From: Niastella koreensis GR20-10
GTDB taxonomy: Bacteria; Bacteroidota; Bacteroidia; Chitinophagales; Chitinophagaceae
NCBI RefSeq assembly: GCF_000246855.1
Contig: NC_016609.1
Coordinates: 8,630,744 to 8,694,743, forward strand
Direction of reading: 5' to 3'
DNA length: 64,000 bases
The translations under genes were made by a program, and so were the position numbers. Below the pieces are notes generated by a model that saw only the letters and a list, made by a program, of their open reading frames with translations, ran no database searches and was not told where the DNA came from. Positions 43,740-52,972 of the stretch are shown piece by piece (positions within the stretch are counted from its first letter, which is position 1; every line of letters starts with the position of its first letter).

Positions 43740-45047
43740 TTACCAACAGATTCCTTCATAGTTGGATAATTCTTCCAACTCATGAATTCTCGCAAGATCT
43801 ATTATGGCCGTTTTCTCTTTCAGCAGATGGTGGTAGGATTTGGCATCGAAATTCTTATGGCTGATTATTACTACATCGTTTTCGGAAATAGCGCTTTCTA
43901 AATTGTAAGTAAGGAGGTCAGATAAATGCGGCAACCGTTCATGGATGTAGGCTTTATTGGCGCCGATGAGTTTCGACAGCCTTACGTATTCGTCATAAAT
44001 AGTAATGTGATAACCTTTGCCGATCAGGGTTTCTGCCAGTTCAACAAACGGACTGAACCGCAGGTCGTCTGTTCCTTCTTTAAAACTCAACCCTATCAAA
44101 CATACGTTTTTCTTGCCTGTACCGCTTATTAATTCAATGGCTTTTTTCTTGAGTTGTTCATTGCTGGAGTTGATCATGGCCAGCACAGGCGTATCAAGGT
44201 AATTGTCATGCCCCATTGTTACCAGTCCTTTCAGGTCTTTGGGCAGGCACGACCCGCCATATACAAACCCTGGTTTCATATAAGCAGGGGAAATATTCAG
44301 CCGGGTGTCTTTGCAAAACAGGTCCATCACTTTAAACGGATCGATGGTCATCGCCTTGCAAATGGTGCCTATTTCATTGGTGAACGTGATCTTCAATGCA
44401 TGAAAGGAATTATTTACATACTTGATGATCTCGGCCACTTTAACATCTGTAATTTCTATAGGCGCATCGAGGCAATTGTAGATGGAAGCCACCAGTTCCA
44501 TAGCATGGGTATTATCGCCGCCAATTACCGTAACTGAGGGGTGATAATAATCATGCACGGCAGAACCCTCGCGCAAAAATTCCGGGTTCGACACCACTGA
44601 AAAATGTTCGCCTCTTTTCTTGCCTGACGCCTCTTCAATGAGCTTTCCATAGCGATAATTGGTGCCCGGCACCACGGTGCTTCGGATAACCACGGTATGA
44701 AAGCTATTTTTTGTTCTTAGCGCCTTGCCTATTTGCTCGGCTGTTTTGAAAATATAGGAAAGGTCCAGATGCCCGTGTACAGATGGCGGGGTGCCCACAC
44801 AAATAATGCTCAGTTCAGAATTGTGTACTGCTTCCTCGGGGCATTCAGTAGCTGAAATACGGCCGTTTTCAAAGCCTTCGCGGATAATGTTGTCAACGTC
44901 TTTTTCAATGATGGTAGGTTTGCCCTGGTTGATGAGATCAACCTTGAAACTGCTTACATCCACACCTATCACTTGATGCCCGTTTTTAGCCAGGCATCCA
45001 AGACTAACGCATCCCACATACCCTAGTCCAAAAATTGAAATTGTCAT
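43740..45047 (-). CDS. Nucleotide-sugar dehydrogenase, GDP-mannose 6-dehydrogenase-like
   Basis: 435 residues. The N-terminal Rossmann domain starts MTISIFGLGYVGCVSLGCLAK. GVDVSSFKVDLINQGKPTI is closer to AlgD-type GDP-mannose dehydrogenases than to UDP-glucose dehydrogenases. The catalytic Cys is C267 in GGSCLPKD, and a C-terminal domain (about 300-435) contains GLSFKEGTDDLRFSP. The enzyme oxidises the sugar C6 to a uronic acid using two NAD, so the polymer probably contains mannuronate or another uronate. The exact sugar nucleotide is inferred. It overlaps nothing and is 5 bp from the next gene. Confidence 0.88.
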   Translation of the reverse strand: MTISIFGLGYVGCVSLGCLAKNGHQVIGVDVSSFKVDLINQGKPTIIEKDVDNIIREGFENGRISATECPEEAVHNSELSIICVGTPPSVHGHLDLSYIFKTAEQIGKALRTKNSFHTVVIRSTVVPGTNYRYGKLIEEASGKKRGEHFSVVSNPEFLREGSAVHDYYHPSVTVIGGDNTHAMELVASIYNCLDAPIEITDVKVAEIIKYVNNSFHALKITFTNEIGTICKAMTIDPFKVMDLFCKDTRLNISPAYMKPGFVYGGSCLPKDLKGLVTMGHDNYLDTPVLAMINSSNEQLKKKAIELISGTGKKNVCLIGLSFKEGTDDLRFSPFVELAETLIGKGYHITIYDEYVRLSKLIGANKAYIHERLPHLSDLLTYNLESAISENDVVIISHKNFDAKSYHHLLKEKTAIIDLARIHELEELSNYEGICW

Positions 45048-45052
45048 GGTTC

Positions 45053-46072
45053 TTATGATTTATAGCGATTGATCTGCTCTTTCATGAATGTTGTCATATC
45101 ATCCCACTGATCGAGCAATTTGTTTCTGACCTTTGTTTGGTTTTCCTCATTGAATTTTTCCTGCAACGTTTTGTTTATAAATGCCAGGGCACTTTCTGCC
45201 GGTAAATGTTCCAGCAGGCCTGCCTGCATTAACAGATCGTTCGCTTTCATCTTTCTGGTTCCACAGTATACGCTGGGCACGCCCAGCATGGCGCCTTCCC
45301 TTGCCATGCTGTCGCCCGATGAGATCACCAGCCTGGAATAATAGATCAGGGAGTGAATGTTTTCAACCGGTTCCTGTAAAATGGTCCAGTGTTTCGGGTA
45401 CCGGGTTGCCATCGTTTTATCTTCGAGTGATAAAATAACTTTTGTGTTTTCCCCGATCCGGCCGGCAAAAGAACCTACGATCCCGTCCTGCTGGTTATAG
45501 TAGTTGAATGATTTATTACTTACTTCTCGTACAAAAATGTAGTCATAGGGAATAAGCCCGTGTTTTACCGGGATGGTTTCGGCTGGTTGAAACCGCTTTG
45601 GGCTCAGGTAACTCCATTCTTTCAAACAATTAAACACCGATACTTTATGGTTCTTTTTAACAATCGGTGGGAAGAACAATTGTGTACTCAGGCTGGCATT
45701 GATCTGGTTTACCTGCTTCCGTTCGGGATCATCATAAAACTGGATGATGGGAATGCCGGCAATTTTACAGGCCAGGGCCAGTGGTATACTGCTTGCTGCC
45801 ACACAGATATTGTAATTGTACTTTTTTATCAGGTACAAAAAAGCCAGCGTGCGTTTTATATTGCCATCCCAGAGTATCGACCACCGGGTACCGTGACTGC
45901 TTCCCACCGGTATCAGTTCACAATCGGCATATTCCCTTTTTATTATGTTGGGCAATTTTCCCCTTTGCAGGTAACAAATGGTTACTTCCCAGTTCTCCTG
46001 CCGCAGCTCATTGGTGAGCCCCTTGAATAAATTCAGCTGGGCGGGGTGTTTGATGTCAAAGAGGATTTTCAT
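45053..46072 (-). CDS. DUF354 glycosyltransferase-like protein
   Basis: 339 residues, soluble. The start MKILFDIKHPAQLNLF and the two-Rossmann (GT-B-like) pattern with a SSGDSMAREGAMLGVPSV segment near 260-277 match the DUF354 family (PF04007). Members are found in EPS and archaeal glycan loci and are thought to be glycosyltransferases or epimerase-related enzymes. It is tightly packed with the dehydrogenase and deacetylase genes, so a role in making the EPS repeat unit is likely. The sugar is unknown. Confidence 0.78.
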   Translation of the reverse strand: MKILFDIKHPAQLNLFKGLTNELRQENWEVTICYLQRGKLPNIIKREYADCELIPVGSSHGTRWSILWDGNIKRTLAFLYLIKKYNYNICVAASSIPLALACKIAGIPIIQFYDDPERKQVNQINASLSTQLFFPPIVKKNHKVSVFNCLKEWSYLSPKRFQPAETIPVKHGLIPYDYIFVREVSNKSFNYYNQQDGIVGSFAGRIGENTKVILSLEDKTMATRYPKHWTILQEPVENIHSLIYYSRLVISSGDSMAREGAMLGVPSVYCGTRKMKANDLLMQAGLLEHLPAESALAFINKTLQEKFNEENQTKVRNKLLDQWDDMTTFMKEQINRYKS

Positions 46073-46084
46073 GCCCGTGTTGTG

Positions 46085-47068
46085 CTAGATATCTAATTTT
46101 TTAATGCGGTCTTCGCCCAGGAACAGGTTGCTGTACCAGGTGCGTTCTTTTTTCGGTGGTTGATTGCGATGCGATAGTTTCTGCATCATTGGCTGCCAAA
46201 CCCCCGTTATGCGGCAGATATTTTCTGCACTGGAGGCGCCTTCCAAAAAGCCGAATCGGGGAATGGTATAACTTTCGTTCAGCAGGGCGGGGGTTAAATA
46301 TTTTGGTTGTGAACTAAAGGCTAACCGGTAATGCAGCGTTTTAAGGATCTTTATTTCGCGGCGGCTAAAATCGCCATTGGGATAAGCGAAATAAGCCACC
46401 TCTTTTCCTGTCCATGACTCCAGCTTCTGGCGGGATCCCTTTAATTCTTCATACACCTGTGTTTCGGGACAGTTGATCAGGATCGGGTGTGTTTGAGTGT
46501 GAGATCCGATCGTAATATAGGGCGACCTGGCTACCATTTTAACCTGGTCAACCGTCATAGCGTCCCGGCCGGGATAGATCATCTGCTTAATTTCCTTCAG
46601 GATGTTAACCCGTTCTTCTTCCGGCATTTTTTTCAATGCCTGTTTTGAAAAGCTGGTCAGCCCCTGCCGCTTTGCCTGGGTAACGTACGACCACCAGTAG
46701 GTGCCTTCTTCAGCAGGGGTGGTGGAAACAAAAATGGTTACCGGCACTTCGTTCCTGGTTGCAACATCCGCTACATTGGTTACATTGCTTTGCCAGCCAT
46801 CATCCACCGTGAGCAATACGGCTCCTTTGGGAAAGGGGATTTCCCCATTTATTATTTTTTCCAGATCACGGGGACTGATAAACCTGAAACCTTTTCTTCT
46901 TAACCACCTGATACAAAATTCAAATTCATCTTTTGCCGGTTTGTGAAAATAAAGGGAAAGAATACATTCCGTTTCCAGTGCTTTTTTTGTTGCTTGTTTT
47001 ACCCGCCCGGTCAAAATAAGCGTATGGGCTGCCAAACAACCAAGCAGGTTTCTGAAATTCTTGTTCAT
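46085..47068 (-). CDS. NodB-type polysaccharide deacetylase
   Basis: 327 residues from the ATG at 47068; a TTG two codons upstream is also open. It carries the NodB catalytic pattern: VDDGWQSN near residue 90 (Asp-Asp), SHTQTHP (metal-binding His pair) and YFAYPNGDFS. These enzymes remove N-acetyl groups from GlcNAc-containing glycans. Here the likely target is an N-acetyl sugar of the EPS or its lipid-linked unit (inference). The N-terminal segment has a modest hydrophobic stretch but no clear signal peptide, so the location is uncertain. Confidence 0.87.
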   Translation of the reverse strand: MNKNFRNLLGCLAAHTLILTGRVKQATKKALETECILSLYFHKPAKDEFEFCIRWLRRKGFRFISPRDLEKIINGEIPFPKGAVLLTVDDGWQSNVTNVADVATRNEVPVTIFVSTTPAEEGTYWWSYVTQAKRQGLTSFSKQALKKMPEEERVNILKEIKQMIYPGRDAMTVDQVKMVARSPYITIGSHTQTHPILINCPETQVYEELKGSRQKLESWTGKEVAYFAYPNGDFSRREIKILKTLHYRLAFSSQPKYLTPALLNESYTIPRFGFLEGASSAENICRITGVWQPMMQKLSHRNQPPKKERTWYSNLFLGEDRIKKLDI

Positions 47069-47119
47069 GTTCAAATCAATTAGGGGTCATCAATCAATTT
47101 TTAAAGCTGTCGTTTCTTT

Positions 47120-48142
47120 TTAAGCCGGGTTTACATGGCTTTCAGGAACACAGGAATATTCATAAGATCCTGCGATTGATTTTTTATATACGTCAACTAT
47201 TCGTTTGGCAACGGTATCCATATCCAGTCCAAGATCAATGATGCGTTGTCTGCCGTTGGTTCTGCCATTTGCACCTGTAACATGCAGTGCCAGGGTGATC
47301 TTTTCGGCAAAATCTTTGGGGTCAAAGGAAGCGGTATAACAGCCCGGGGTATCGCCCAGCACCCATTTCACATCGCCCACGTCTGTTGATACAATGGGGC
47401 AGTTACAGGCCATTGCTTCCTTAATTACATTGGGTGAACCTTCCATAAAGGAGGGAAATAACAAAACATCCACTTCATTCAAATACCAGGGAATGTCTTC
47501 GTGGGTAACCGGGTAGGGGGCGATCAGTTCAACATGCTCCAGGCCCGGTTGTTGAACAGCCGCCTGCGCCAACGGGAAGTTCTTTCCCGCCTTGGTTCTG
47601 CTGCCAAGGAATAAGGCTTTTATTTTTCCACTGGCAACCAAATGGCCGTTCCGCTCTTCTGGAGATAGCGGTTTGAATTTTTGCAGGTCAACTCCATTGG
47701 GAATAATGAATGACTTCTGCCTGCGGTATACAGATGCGGAAATATTTACAGATTTTGAGATAATGGCGCTCACAAATGGCTGGATCAACCAGGTGAGTAA
47801 GGAGGATAATTTGCTTTTCAACACCACTTTGTTGTTGCCCTTGTATTCGCCATTGGCATCGGTCCCCATTAATGACAATACAACGGGTATTTTTCTTCCG
47901 GCGCCAATGAGTGCCGTCCAGCCACAATAAGTGAAGTGTGCATGAATTAGATCGTATTGTTTTCCGTGCAGGAACCGGCGAAGCCTGAACCCGGCTTTTA
48001 CATAGCCCATCAAACCTTTTCCAACTACCGGGTAATAATCAACAGTTACTCCTTCGCTTTTTAACGACTCGCCCTGGTCCTTTATAAAAGGAACAATGCC
48101 GAAATCTTTATTATTGCCGCTGCAAACAAAAAGTACTCGCAT
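47120..48142 (-). CDS. Glycosyltransferase family 4 protein
   Basis: 340 residues from the ATG at 48142 (MRVLFVCSGNNK). An upstream ATG at 48199 would overlap the previous gene by 44 bp and adds no fold-like sequence, so I prefer the internal start. It has two GT-B halves. The C-terminal nucleotide-sugar site has LFPSFMEGSPNVIKEAMACN, the E-x7-E pattern of GT4. It is one of four GTs of the EPS operon that add sugars to the lipid-linked repeat unit; donor and linkage are not known. Confidence 0.87.
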   Translation of the reverse strand: MRVLFVCSGNNKDFGIVPFIKDQGESLKSEGVTVDYYPVVGKGLMGYVKAGFRLRRFLHGKQYDLIHAHFTYCGWTALIGAGRKIPVVLSLMGTDANGEYKGNNKVVLKSKLSSLLTWLIQPFVSAIISKSVNISASVYRRQKSFIIPNGVDLQKFKPLSPEERNGHLVASGKIKALFLGSRTKAGKNFPLAQAAVQQPGLEHVELIAPYPVTHEDIPWYLNEVDVLLFPSFMEGSPNVIKEAMACNCPIVSTDVGDVKWVLGDTPGCYTASFDPKDFAEKITLALHVTGANGRTNGRQRIIDLGLDMDTVAKRIVDVYKKSIAGSYEYSCVPESHVNPA

Positions 48143-48155
48143 ATAATTCAAAATA

Positions 48156-49325
48156 TCATGGTAATAAAATACTTTGGGGAATCCTTTTTTTAAGTTCATC
48201 TACTGTTATAACCTCCCGGTAGGTTTGCACATAGGCTTTACCCATTCTGTCAAGTGTAAATGATTCTTCAATGATCTTCCGGCTGGCTTTTCCAAAGGCC
48301 GAAATTTTTTCTGGATTATCTATCAGGTCAATGATCAGTTTCACAATTTCGTTTTCTGTATGCCGGGCAATCAGGTAGCCGTTTTCTTCGTGATGTACCA
48401 CTTCTTTTGTTCCGCCCGCATCGTTGGCAATTACAGGTTTGGCGAGCCCCATATATTCAATGATGGAATTGGAAATGCCTTCGCCATTTATTTTATCCGA
48501 AAAAAGTACCCCGATAGTACAACAATTCACAAGGGCTTCCACATCCCTGATCCTTCCTGTAAGCACTACCCTTGAATTCCGGTTTGCCAGTTCCCGGTAT
48601 TGTTCAAACTCAGACATATCAGTAGAATTGTCGCCTACTGCAACAAACGAAATGTCGTTCCTGATTCGTGTTATTTGTTGAGCAATGCTGAAAAATAACG
48701 GGTAATCTTTTTTGTTTGAAAAGGTGGCAACCATAACTACTGCAAACGGGGTTTTGATGCCGTATTTCACTTTCATTGATTCCGGCGAATCCAGGTTTTC
48801 GAAACGTTGCAGGTTTAAGCCGTTATAAATTACTTTGGTTTTTTTGCCGGGTGGCCTGAAAGACTTCATCCCTGCATGCGAGTTGGCAATAATGATCCTC
48901 GAAAAATAGAAATTGGTCAGATCTACAAGTCTGTTCATCGACCACCGCGCTGCATTATGCGGGGCAGAGGTAATTTGTCCATTCACTAATGGTATCCTCT
49001 GTCCAATTACTGCCGGGAGTGCATGTAAGGTTTGCATGCGCCCCCAGGTGTGAATGATGTGAGGTTTGAACTGTTTACATTTTTTATAGAATTTATATAA
49101 AATGCTCACATCCATTTTCTTCCAGGTTTTTGCAATAACCTGGTAGTTAATATTCAATTTTAAAAAGGATTGATATTGGATGATGGGATTAGTTAATATT
49201 ACCAGCAATTCATATCCAGGCCTGGCCTGAAGATAAGTAAGCAGCTCTACCAGTCTTCTTTCTTTCCCACCCACTTTTAAACTGCCGATAAAAAAGAGGA
49301 TACGGGTCTTTTGATTGGGTGTCAT
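48156..49325 (-). CDS. Glycosyltransferase family 4 protein
   Basis: 389 residues, GT-B fold. The N-terminus (TRILFFIGSLKVGGKERRL) contains the glycine-rich acceptor-side loop typical of GT4. The C-terminal donor site has NGEGISNSIIEYMGLAKPVI and the following NDAGGTKE. There is no transmembrane segment; it acts on the cytoplasmic face of the inner membrane. It lies in the EPS operon 10 bp from the upstream gene. Confidence 0.88.
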   Translation of the reverse strand: MTPNQKTRILFFIGSLKVGGKERRLVELLTYLQARPGYELLVILTNPIIQYQSFLKLNINYQVIAKTWKKMDVSILYKFYKKCKQFKPHIIHTWGRMQTLHALPAVIGQRIPLVNGQITSAPHNAARWSMNRLVDLTNFYFSRIIIANSHAGMKSFRPPGKKTKVIYNGLNLQRFENLDSPESMKVKYGIKTPFAVVMVATFSNKKDYPLFFSIAQQITRIRNDISFVAVGDNSTDMSEFEQYRELANRNSRVVLTGRIRDVEALVNCCTIGVLFSDKINGEGISNSIIEYMGLAKPVIANDAGGTKEVVHHEENGYLIARHTENEIVKLIIDLIDNPEKISAFGKASRKIIEESFTLDRMGKAYVQTYREVITVDELKKRIPQSILLP

Positions 49326-49335
49326 GTCAAAGATT

Positions 49336-50508
49336 TTACTTTACGATTTTTATTTGCACAGGGGTGTTCAGGTAGGTACTACTGGTGATGGGTTTATCTG
49401 TCTTTGAAAGATAACTAAGGAGTTGTTGGGTCACTATCCGGTAACCGTGATAGTGGGCCACGTATTGCCGGGCATTTTCCGACATCAACTGGTACTTCTG
49501 TTGTAATAAGGTGGCGTGTTGTTTGCACAGATCAAATACTTCGTTATATACTATCCCGAGATTGTGGTTTGAGATGATGGAGTCGGGATTAACGTTTACC
49601 GTTGACAAAACAGGGGTCCCAACCGCCCACGCTTCTAAAAAGGTATTACTGAAACCTTCAAATCGGGAAGTGTTCAATAGAAATTTTGCTTTGGCTAAAA
49701 AGGGAGACACCTGTGTTCTTTCCAAATAGCCTGAAAACTGAACATTTGGTAACTGTTTCAATTTTTCCAGGTACACGGTGGTTTCTTCATCACTGTTTGA
49801 GCCCGCTTTTCCTGCAATTAAAAACTGTTCATGTTTTAAAATGGCGGCAATTTGGTACAGCAGCTTAAGGTTTTTAGCATATCTATACAGGCCAAGCCAC
49901 GCTATATAGCCACCTGTGTGTTCATTCGTGTGCAGGTCCTGAATTTTTAGATAATACGGATTTAAAATTTTTATAGCCGATTTATTGGGGAACTTCTTTT
50001 TAATCTTTAACAGCTGATAATTATTCTGACATAAAATGTGGTGTGACAATTTGAGGCCCCAATACAACAGAAAATGATGGATAGTAGAATTGGTATCACG
50101 AAAACGTTTGTCTAAATGTGCATCGCTGGAGATGCGTTGAATGTATTTGACGTGTAAGATCCGGCAGGTTAAAGCCAGTAATAAGGTAGTCCATCCGGCA
50201 ATACCTGAATAGAGATAATCGGGTTTTGAATTTTTAATATTTTTATACATATGAGGTAACCGGTAATAAAGCCACCGGAACCAGCGAATACCCTTATTGA
50301 AATCATACATAGGAACGATCTTGATGTTCCTGCATTCTTCTTTCAATACAGTTTTATCATCGGTCCTGGTCATTACCAGTACTTCCTGTCCTTCTGCAAT
50401 AAGGCCCAGGATCCATCCATAGGTTTGCACGGCAGAACCACCGCAGGGCTTTTCATTTACCTGCATCAGGTTAATGATCTTTTCATCGATGAATAAGAAC
50501 CTTGCCAT
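49336..50508 (-). CDS. Glycosyltransferase family 4 protein
   Basis: 390 residues from the ATG at 50508 (MARFLFIDEK). The frame is open 58 codons further upstream, but that part is basic, unlike the family, and overlaps the polymerase gene. GGSAVQTYGWILGL marks the N-terminal acceptor domain; RFEGFSNTFLEAWAVGTPVL is the donor-site E-x7-E motif. It lies directly downstream of the polymerase/ligase gene in the EPS operon. Specificity is unknown. Confidence 0.86.
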   Translation of the reverse strand: MARFLFIDEKIINLMQVNEKPCGGSAVQTYGWILGLIAEGQEVLVMTRTDDKTVLKEECRNIKIVPMYDFNKGIRWFRWLYYRLPHMYKNIKNSKPDYLYSGIAGWTTLLLALTCRILHVKYIQRISSDAHLDKRFRDTNSTIHHFLLYWGLKLSHHILCQNNYQLLKIKKKFPNKSAIKILNPYYLKIQDLHTNEHTGGYIAWLGLYRYAKNLKLLYQIAAILKHEQFLIAGKAGSNSDEETTVYLEKLKQLPNVQFSGYLERTQVSPFLAKAKFLLNTSRFEGFSNTFLEAWAVGTPVLSTVNVNPDSIISNHNLGIVYNEVFDLCKQHATLLQQKYQLMSENARQYVAHYHGYRIVTQQLLSYLSKTDKPITSSTYLNTPVQIKIVK

Positions 50509-50539
50509 TTCTTTAGTTTTGAATATGAAGGTTTGTGGT

Positions 50540-51805
50540 TTATACGATCTCCGGTTGTTTAAAGAGGTAAACTTCTTCTTCTTCAGGAACTTCCTCCTGT
50601 TTTGATACTGGCAACATAAGTACGCACATCTGCAATACCGAGGCGGCGCCTTCGGTATACCGCCCACTACCTGTATAGGCAAGGAAGGTGGCGCAACAAA
50701 AAAGAATGATCAGCCTCTCCTGGTAGGTAGTGGATGATTTGAACGATTTAAAGAAGGCGGTACCCATCATCAACAGGTAAAGCGTTACGCCTATCAGTCC
50801 GCTTGAGTGAATGATGTTGGTTAAATCGCCATGCAGGCTTCTGTCGCCCAGGATGCCGTTGCCATAATTACCGGCGCTGTTAAACAAGTCGTAGCCGGTC
50901 CAGGGGCTGTAGGCATGGTACACAAACATGTCGGTATATAAAAGATCGTATTCAAGGAACCTTTTTTCTTCTCCTATGGCACGGTCATCCAGGTCGCGCA
51001 ACTCCACCCGTTGTTTGAGCATGCTCATGAAATTAGTTTCCTTATAAATGAAAGCACCAACGGCTCCCAGAACAGCCATGGCAATTAAAAATATTTTTGC
51101 TTTTTCCCGGGTGAGCATGGTCATCATGTTTATGATAATAGCCAGGCCGCTTAATGCCATAACGGTGCGCCGCAGGGAGAGCAAAACAATAAAAAAAGCA
51201 ACGGTGGCAACACCCAGATAGATCAGATTCTTTTCATTAATGCCCCTGTTGATCACCACAAAAATGGCAAGCGGCAACGTGTTAAAGGCTGCGGCATACA
51301 GATTGCCATATAAAATACCCGTTTTGATCCCATACATTCCTGCCGGAGCGAAGTGATGCACGGTAGACATCATTGAATTCAGGATAAAGAGTATCAATAT
51401 CAGCAACGTCACCTGCGAAAGTTCCTTGTATATCACTTCGGCTGAATACTTTTTGTAAACACCGGCTATCAGGGGTACCGAGATAAAAAACCAACACACG
51501 GTGAAAACATACGGCCGTATCAGCACCGGGTCCTGCGATCGGTTCAACAGCATCAGAAAATAAATTATTAATATAACCCCCCAGATGTTGTTGCGGAAAA
51601 ATAAAGGGTCCTTAAGTACCTGTACCAGTATCAACAGGCAAACTACTCCATAATAAAGAAAGGCTGGTGATACGTCGCTGACCACTTTTTCAGTGAAAAA
51701 AATTACCGGCAGGTACAGCACACAGAAATCGGTCTTTTGGAAAATTACGTATGCCGCCATTCCAAATATGAATATTAGTTTAACAACTAAAAAAAACGAA
51801 TCCAT
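50540..51805 (-). CDS. O-antigen ligase/polymerase family membrane protein (Wzy-like)
   Basis: 421 residues with about 10-12 hydrophobic segments and one large periplasmic loop (about 250-330) rich in charged and aromatic residues (YDLLYTDMFVYHAYSPWTGY), which is the layout of Wzy polymerases and WaaL ligases. Sequence motifs in this group are weak. The position next to Wzx and four GTs, together with Wza and Wzc, argues for the EPS polymerase that joins repeat units in the periplasm. Confidence 0.8.
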   Translation of the reverse strand: MDSFFLVVKLIFIFGMAAYVIFQKTDFCVLYLPVIFFTEKVVSDVSPAFLYYGVVCLLILVQVLKDPLFFRNNIWGVILIIYFLMLLNRSQDPVLIRPYVFTVCWFFISVPLIAGVYKKYSAEVIYKELSQVTLLILILFILNSMMSTVHHFAPAGMYGIKTGILYGNLYAAAFNTLPLAIFVVINRGINEKNLIYLGVATVAFFIVLLSLRRTVMALSGLAIIINMMTMLTREKAKIFLIAMAVLGAVGAFIYKETNFMSMLKQRVELRDLDDRAIGEEKRFLEYDLLYTDMFVYHAYSPWTGYDLFNSAGNYGNGILGDRSLHGDLTNIIHSSGLIGVTLYLLMMGTAFFKSFKSSTTYQERLIILFCCATFLAYTGSGRYTEGAASVLQMCVLMLPVSKQEEVPEEEEVYLFKQPEIV

Positions 51806-51815
51806 AGTGTTGTTC

Positions 51816-52952
51816 TTATCTGTTCATAATAATTGAAAAACGTTCATGGGTAACCTGGGCAAATCTTGCATAGAAGGCCTCGCCCGACAAATGCTCCCGG
51901 GCATATTGCAGGGTCTTTTGCCGCATTTGATCCAGTTTGTTGTAATTGGATAAAAGCGATCCCAGGGAAATGGTCAGTTCTTCCAGGCTGCCGGATTTTA
52001 TCACGAATCCATTTTCTCCATTATTAATATTGAACCTGGTGCCACAGGTATCGGTGCAGATCACAGGCAGGCCGTAAGCCAGGGCTTCGTTCACTGAGAT
52101 GGAATAGGGCTCATCAACAGCTGGTAATACAAAAATATTATGCGAGGCATACAAGGCCGGCATCTGGTTAAACGGAACATTTTGTTTTAGCTCAACCCGG
52201 TTGTTCAATTTCATGTCCTGTGTAGCTGCTTTTATTTTCATAAACCGGGTGTATTGTTCCTCACTGGCGCATTCCCCGGCAATGGTAGCCCTGAATGGGT
52301 ACAGGTGCTTGAGTTTATCCAGGGCCTGCAGAAAAAGCATATGTTTCTTCCTTTCCTGATGGTATTTGCCAATCATTAGAATGCTTGGGCCTTCGTCTGA
52401 GATGTTTTTTCTGCAGGCCTTTTCTGGAATAATACTAACCGGCAAGGGAACATGATACATGTGCCTGGGCCACCCCTTTTCGCCTGCTGAGTTGCTGCTT
52501 TTTATAGGTGTTATCCAGGCGGCTTTAAAAAAGCCTATGGTGAATTGCTGCTTTAAACGTGTTTTCCTTGATCTTGTTCTTAACATGTCTTCCTGGGTAT
52601 AAAAAATGATCCTTGCTTTTATGAGCAGGGCAAAAAATGCTGCCAGTTGAGAGAATAATTTGTAGGGGTCGCGGATCACAACGATCTGTGGTCGTAGCTG
52701 TTTCATTGCCCGCCAATAAGTAAGCGTGCCGGGGAAATAAAATCTTTTGTTTGCCCGGCCTTTATCGAATCGCTTTTCAATAAGGCTGCTCAGTTTACTT
52801 TGTTTATAACAAACCGGTTTTACCAGGCTATGGTCTTCGGTTGATCCAATGCAGGCTACATGAAAAAATACCTCGTGATTTTTTTTCAGTAATATTTTTA
52901 TGATCTCAACCTGGTTGGTATGGTACCGGGGCGCCACAAAAAGTATTTTCAT
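51816..52952 (-). CDS. Glycosyltransferase family 4 protein
   Basis: 378 residues from the ATG at 52952 (MKILFVAPRYHTN). The frame is open a further 69 codons upstream, but that stretch overlaps the flippase gene and does not look like GT sequence. VLPAVDEPYSISVNEALAYGLPVI is the donor-site motif, followed by CTDTCGT. It is the first glycosyltransferase in the operon, just after Wzx. The donor sugar is unknown. Confidence 0.86.
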   Translation of the reverse strand: MKILFVAPRYHTNQVEIIKILLKKNHEVFFHVACIGSTEDHSLVKPVCYKQSKLSSLIEKRFDKGRANKRFYFPGTLTYWRAMKQLRPQIVVIRDPYKLFSQLAAFFALLIKARIIFYTQEDMLRTRSRKTRLKQQFTIGFFKAAWITPIKSSNSAGEKGWPRHMYHVPLPVSIIPEKACRKNISDEGPSILMIGKYHQERKKHMLFLQALDKLKHLYPFRATIAGECASEEQYTRFMKIKAATQDMKLNNRVELKQNVPFNQMPALYASHNIFVLPAVDEPYSISVNEALAYGLPVICTDTCGTRFNINNGENGFVIKSGSLEELTISLGSLLSNYNKLDQMRQKTLQYAREHLSGEAFYARFAQVTHERFSIIMNR

Positions 52953-52972
52953 GAGCGTATTTTTATGGGTGG

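Noticed and set aside
50509-50682. 58-residue N-terminal extension of another glycosyltransferase
   Set aside because: The stretch is basic, Cys-rich and overlaps the polymerase gene. MARFLFIDEK at 50508 is the natural start.
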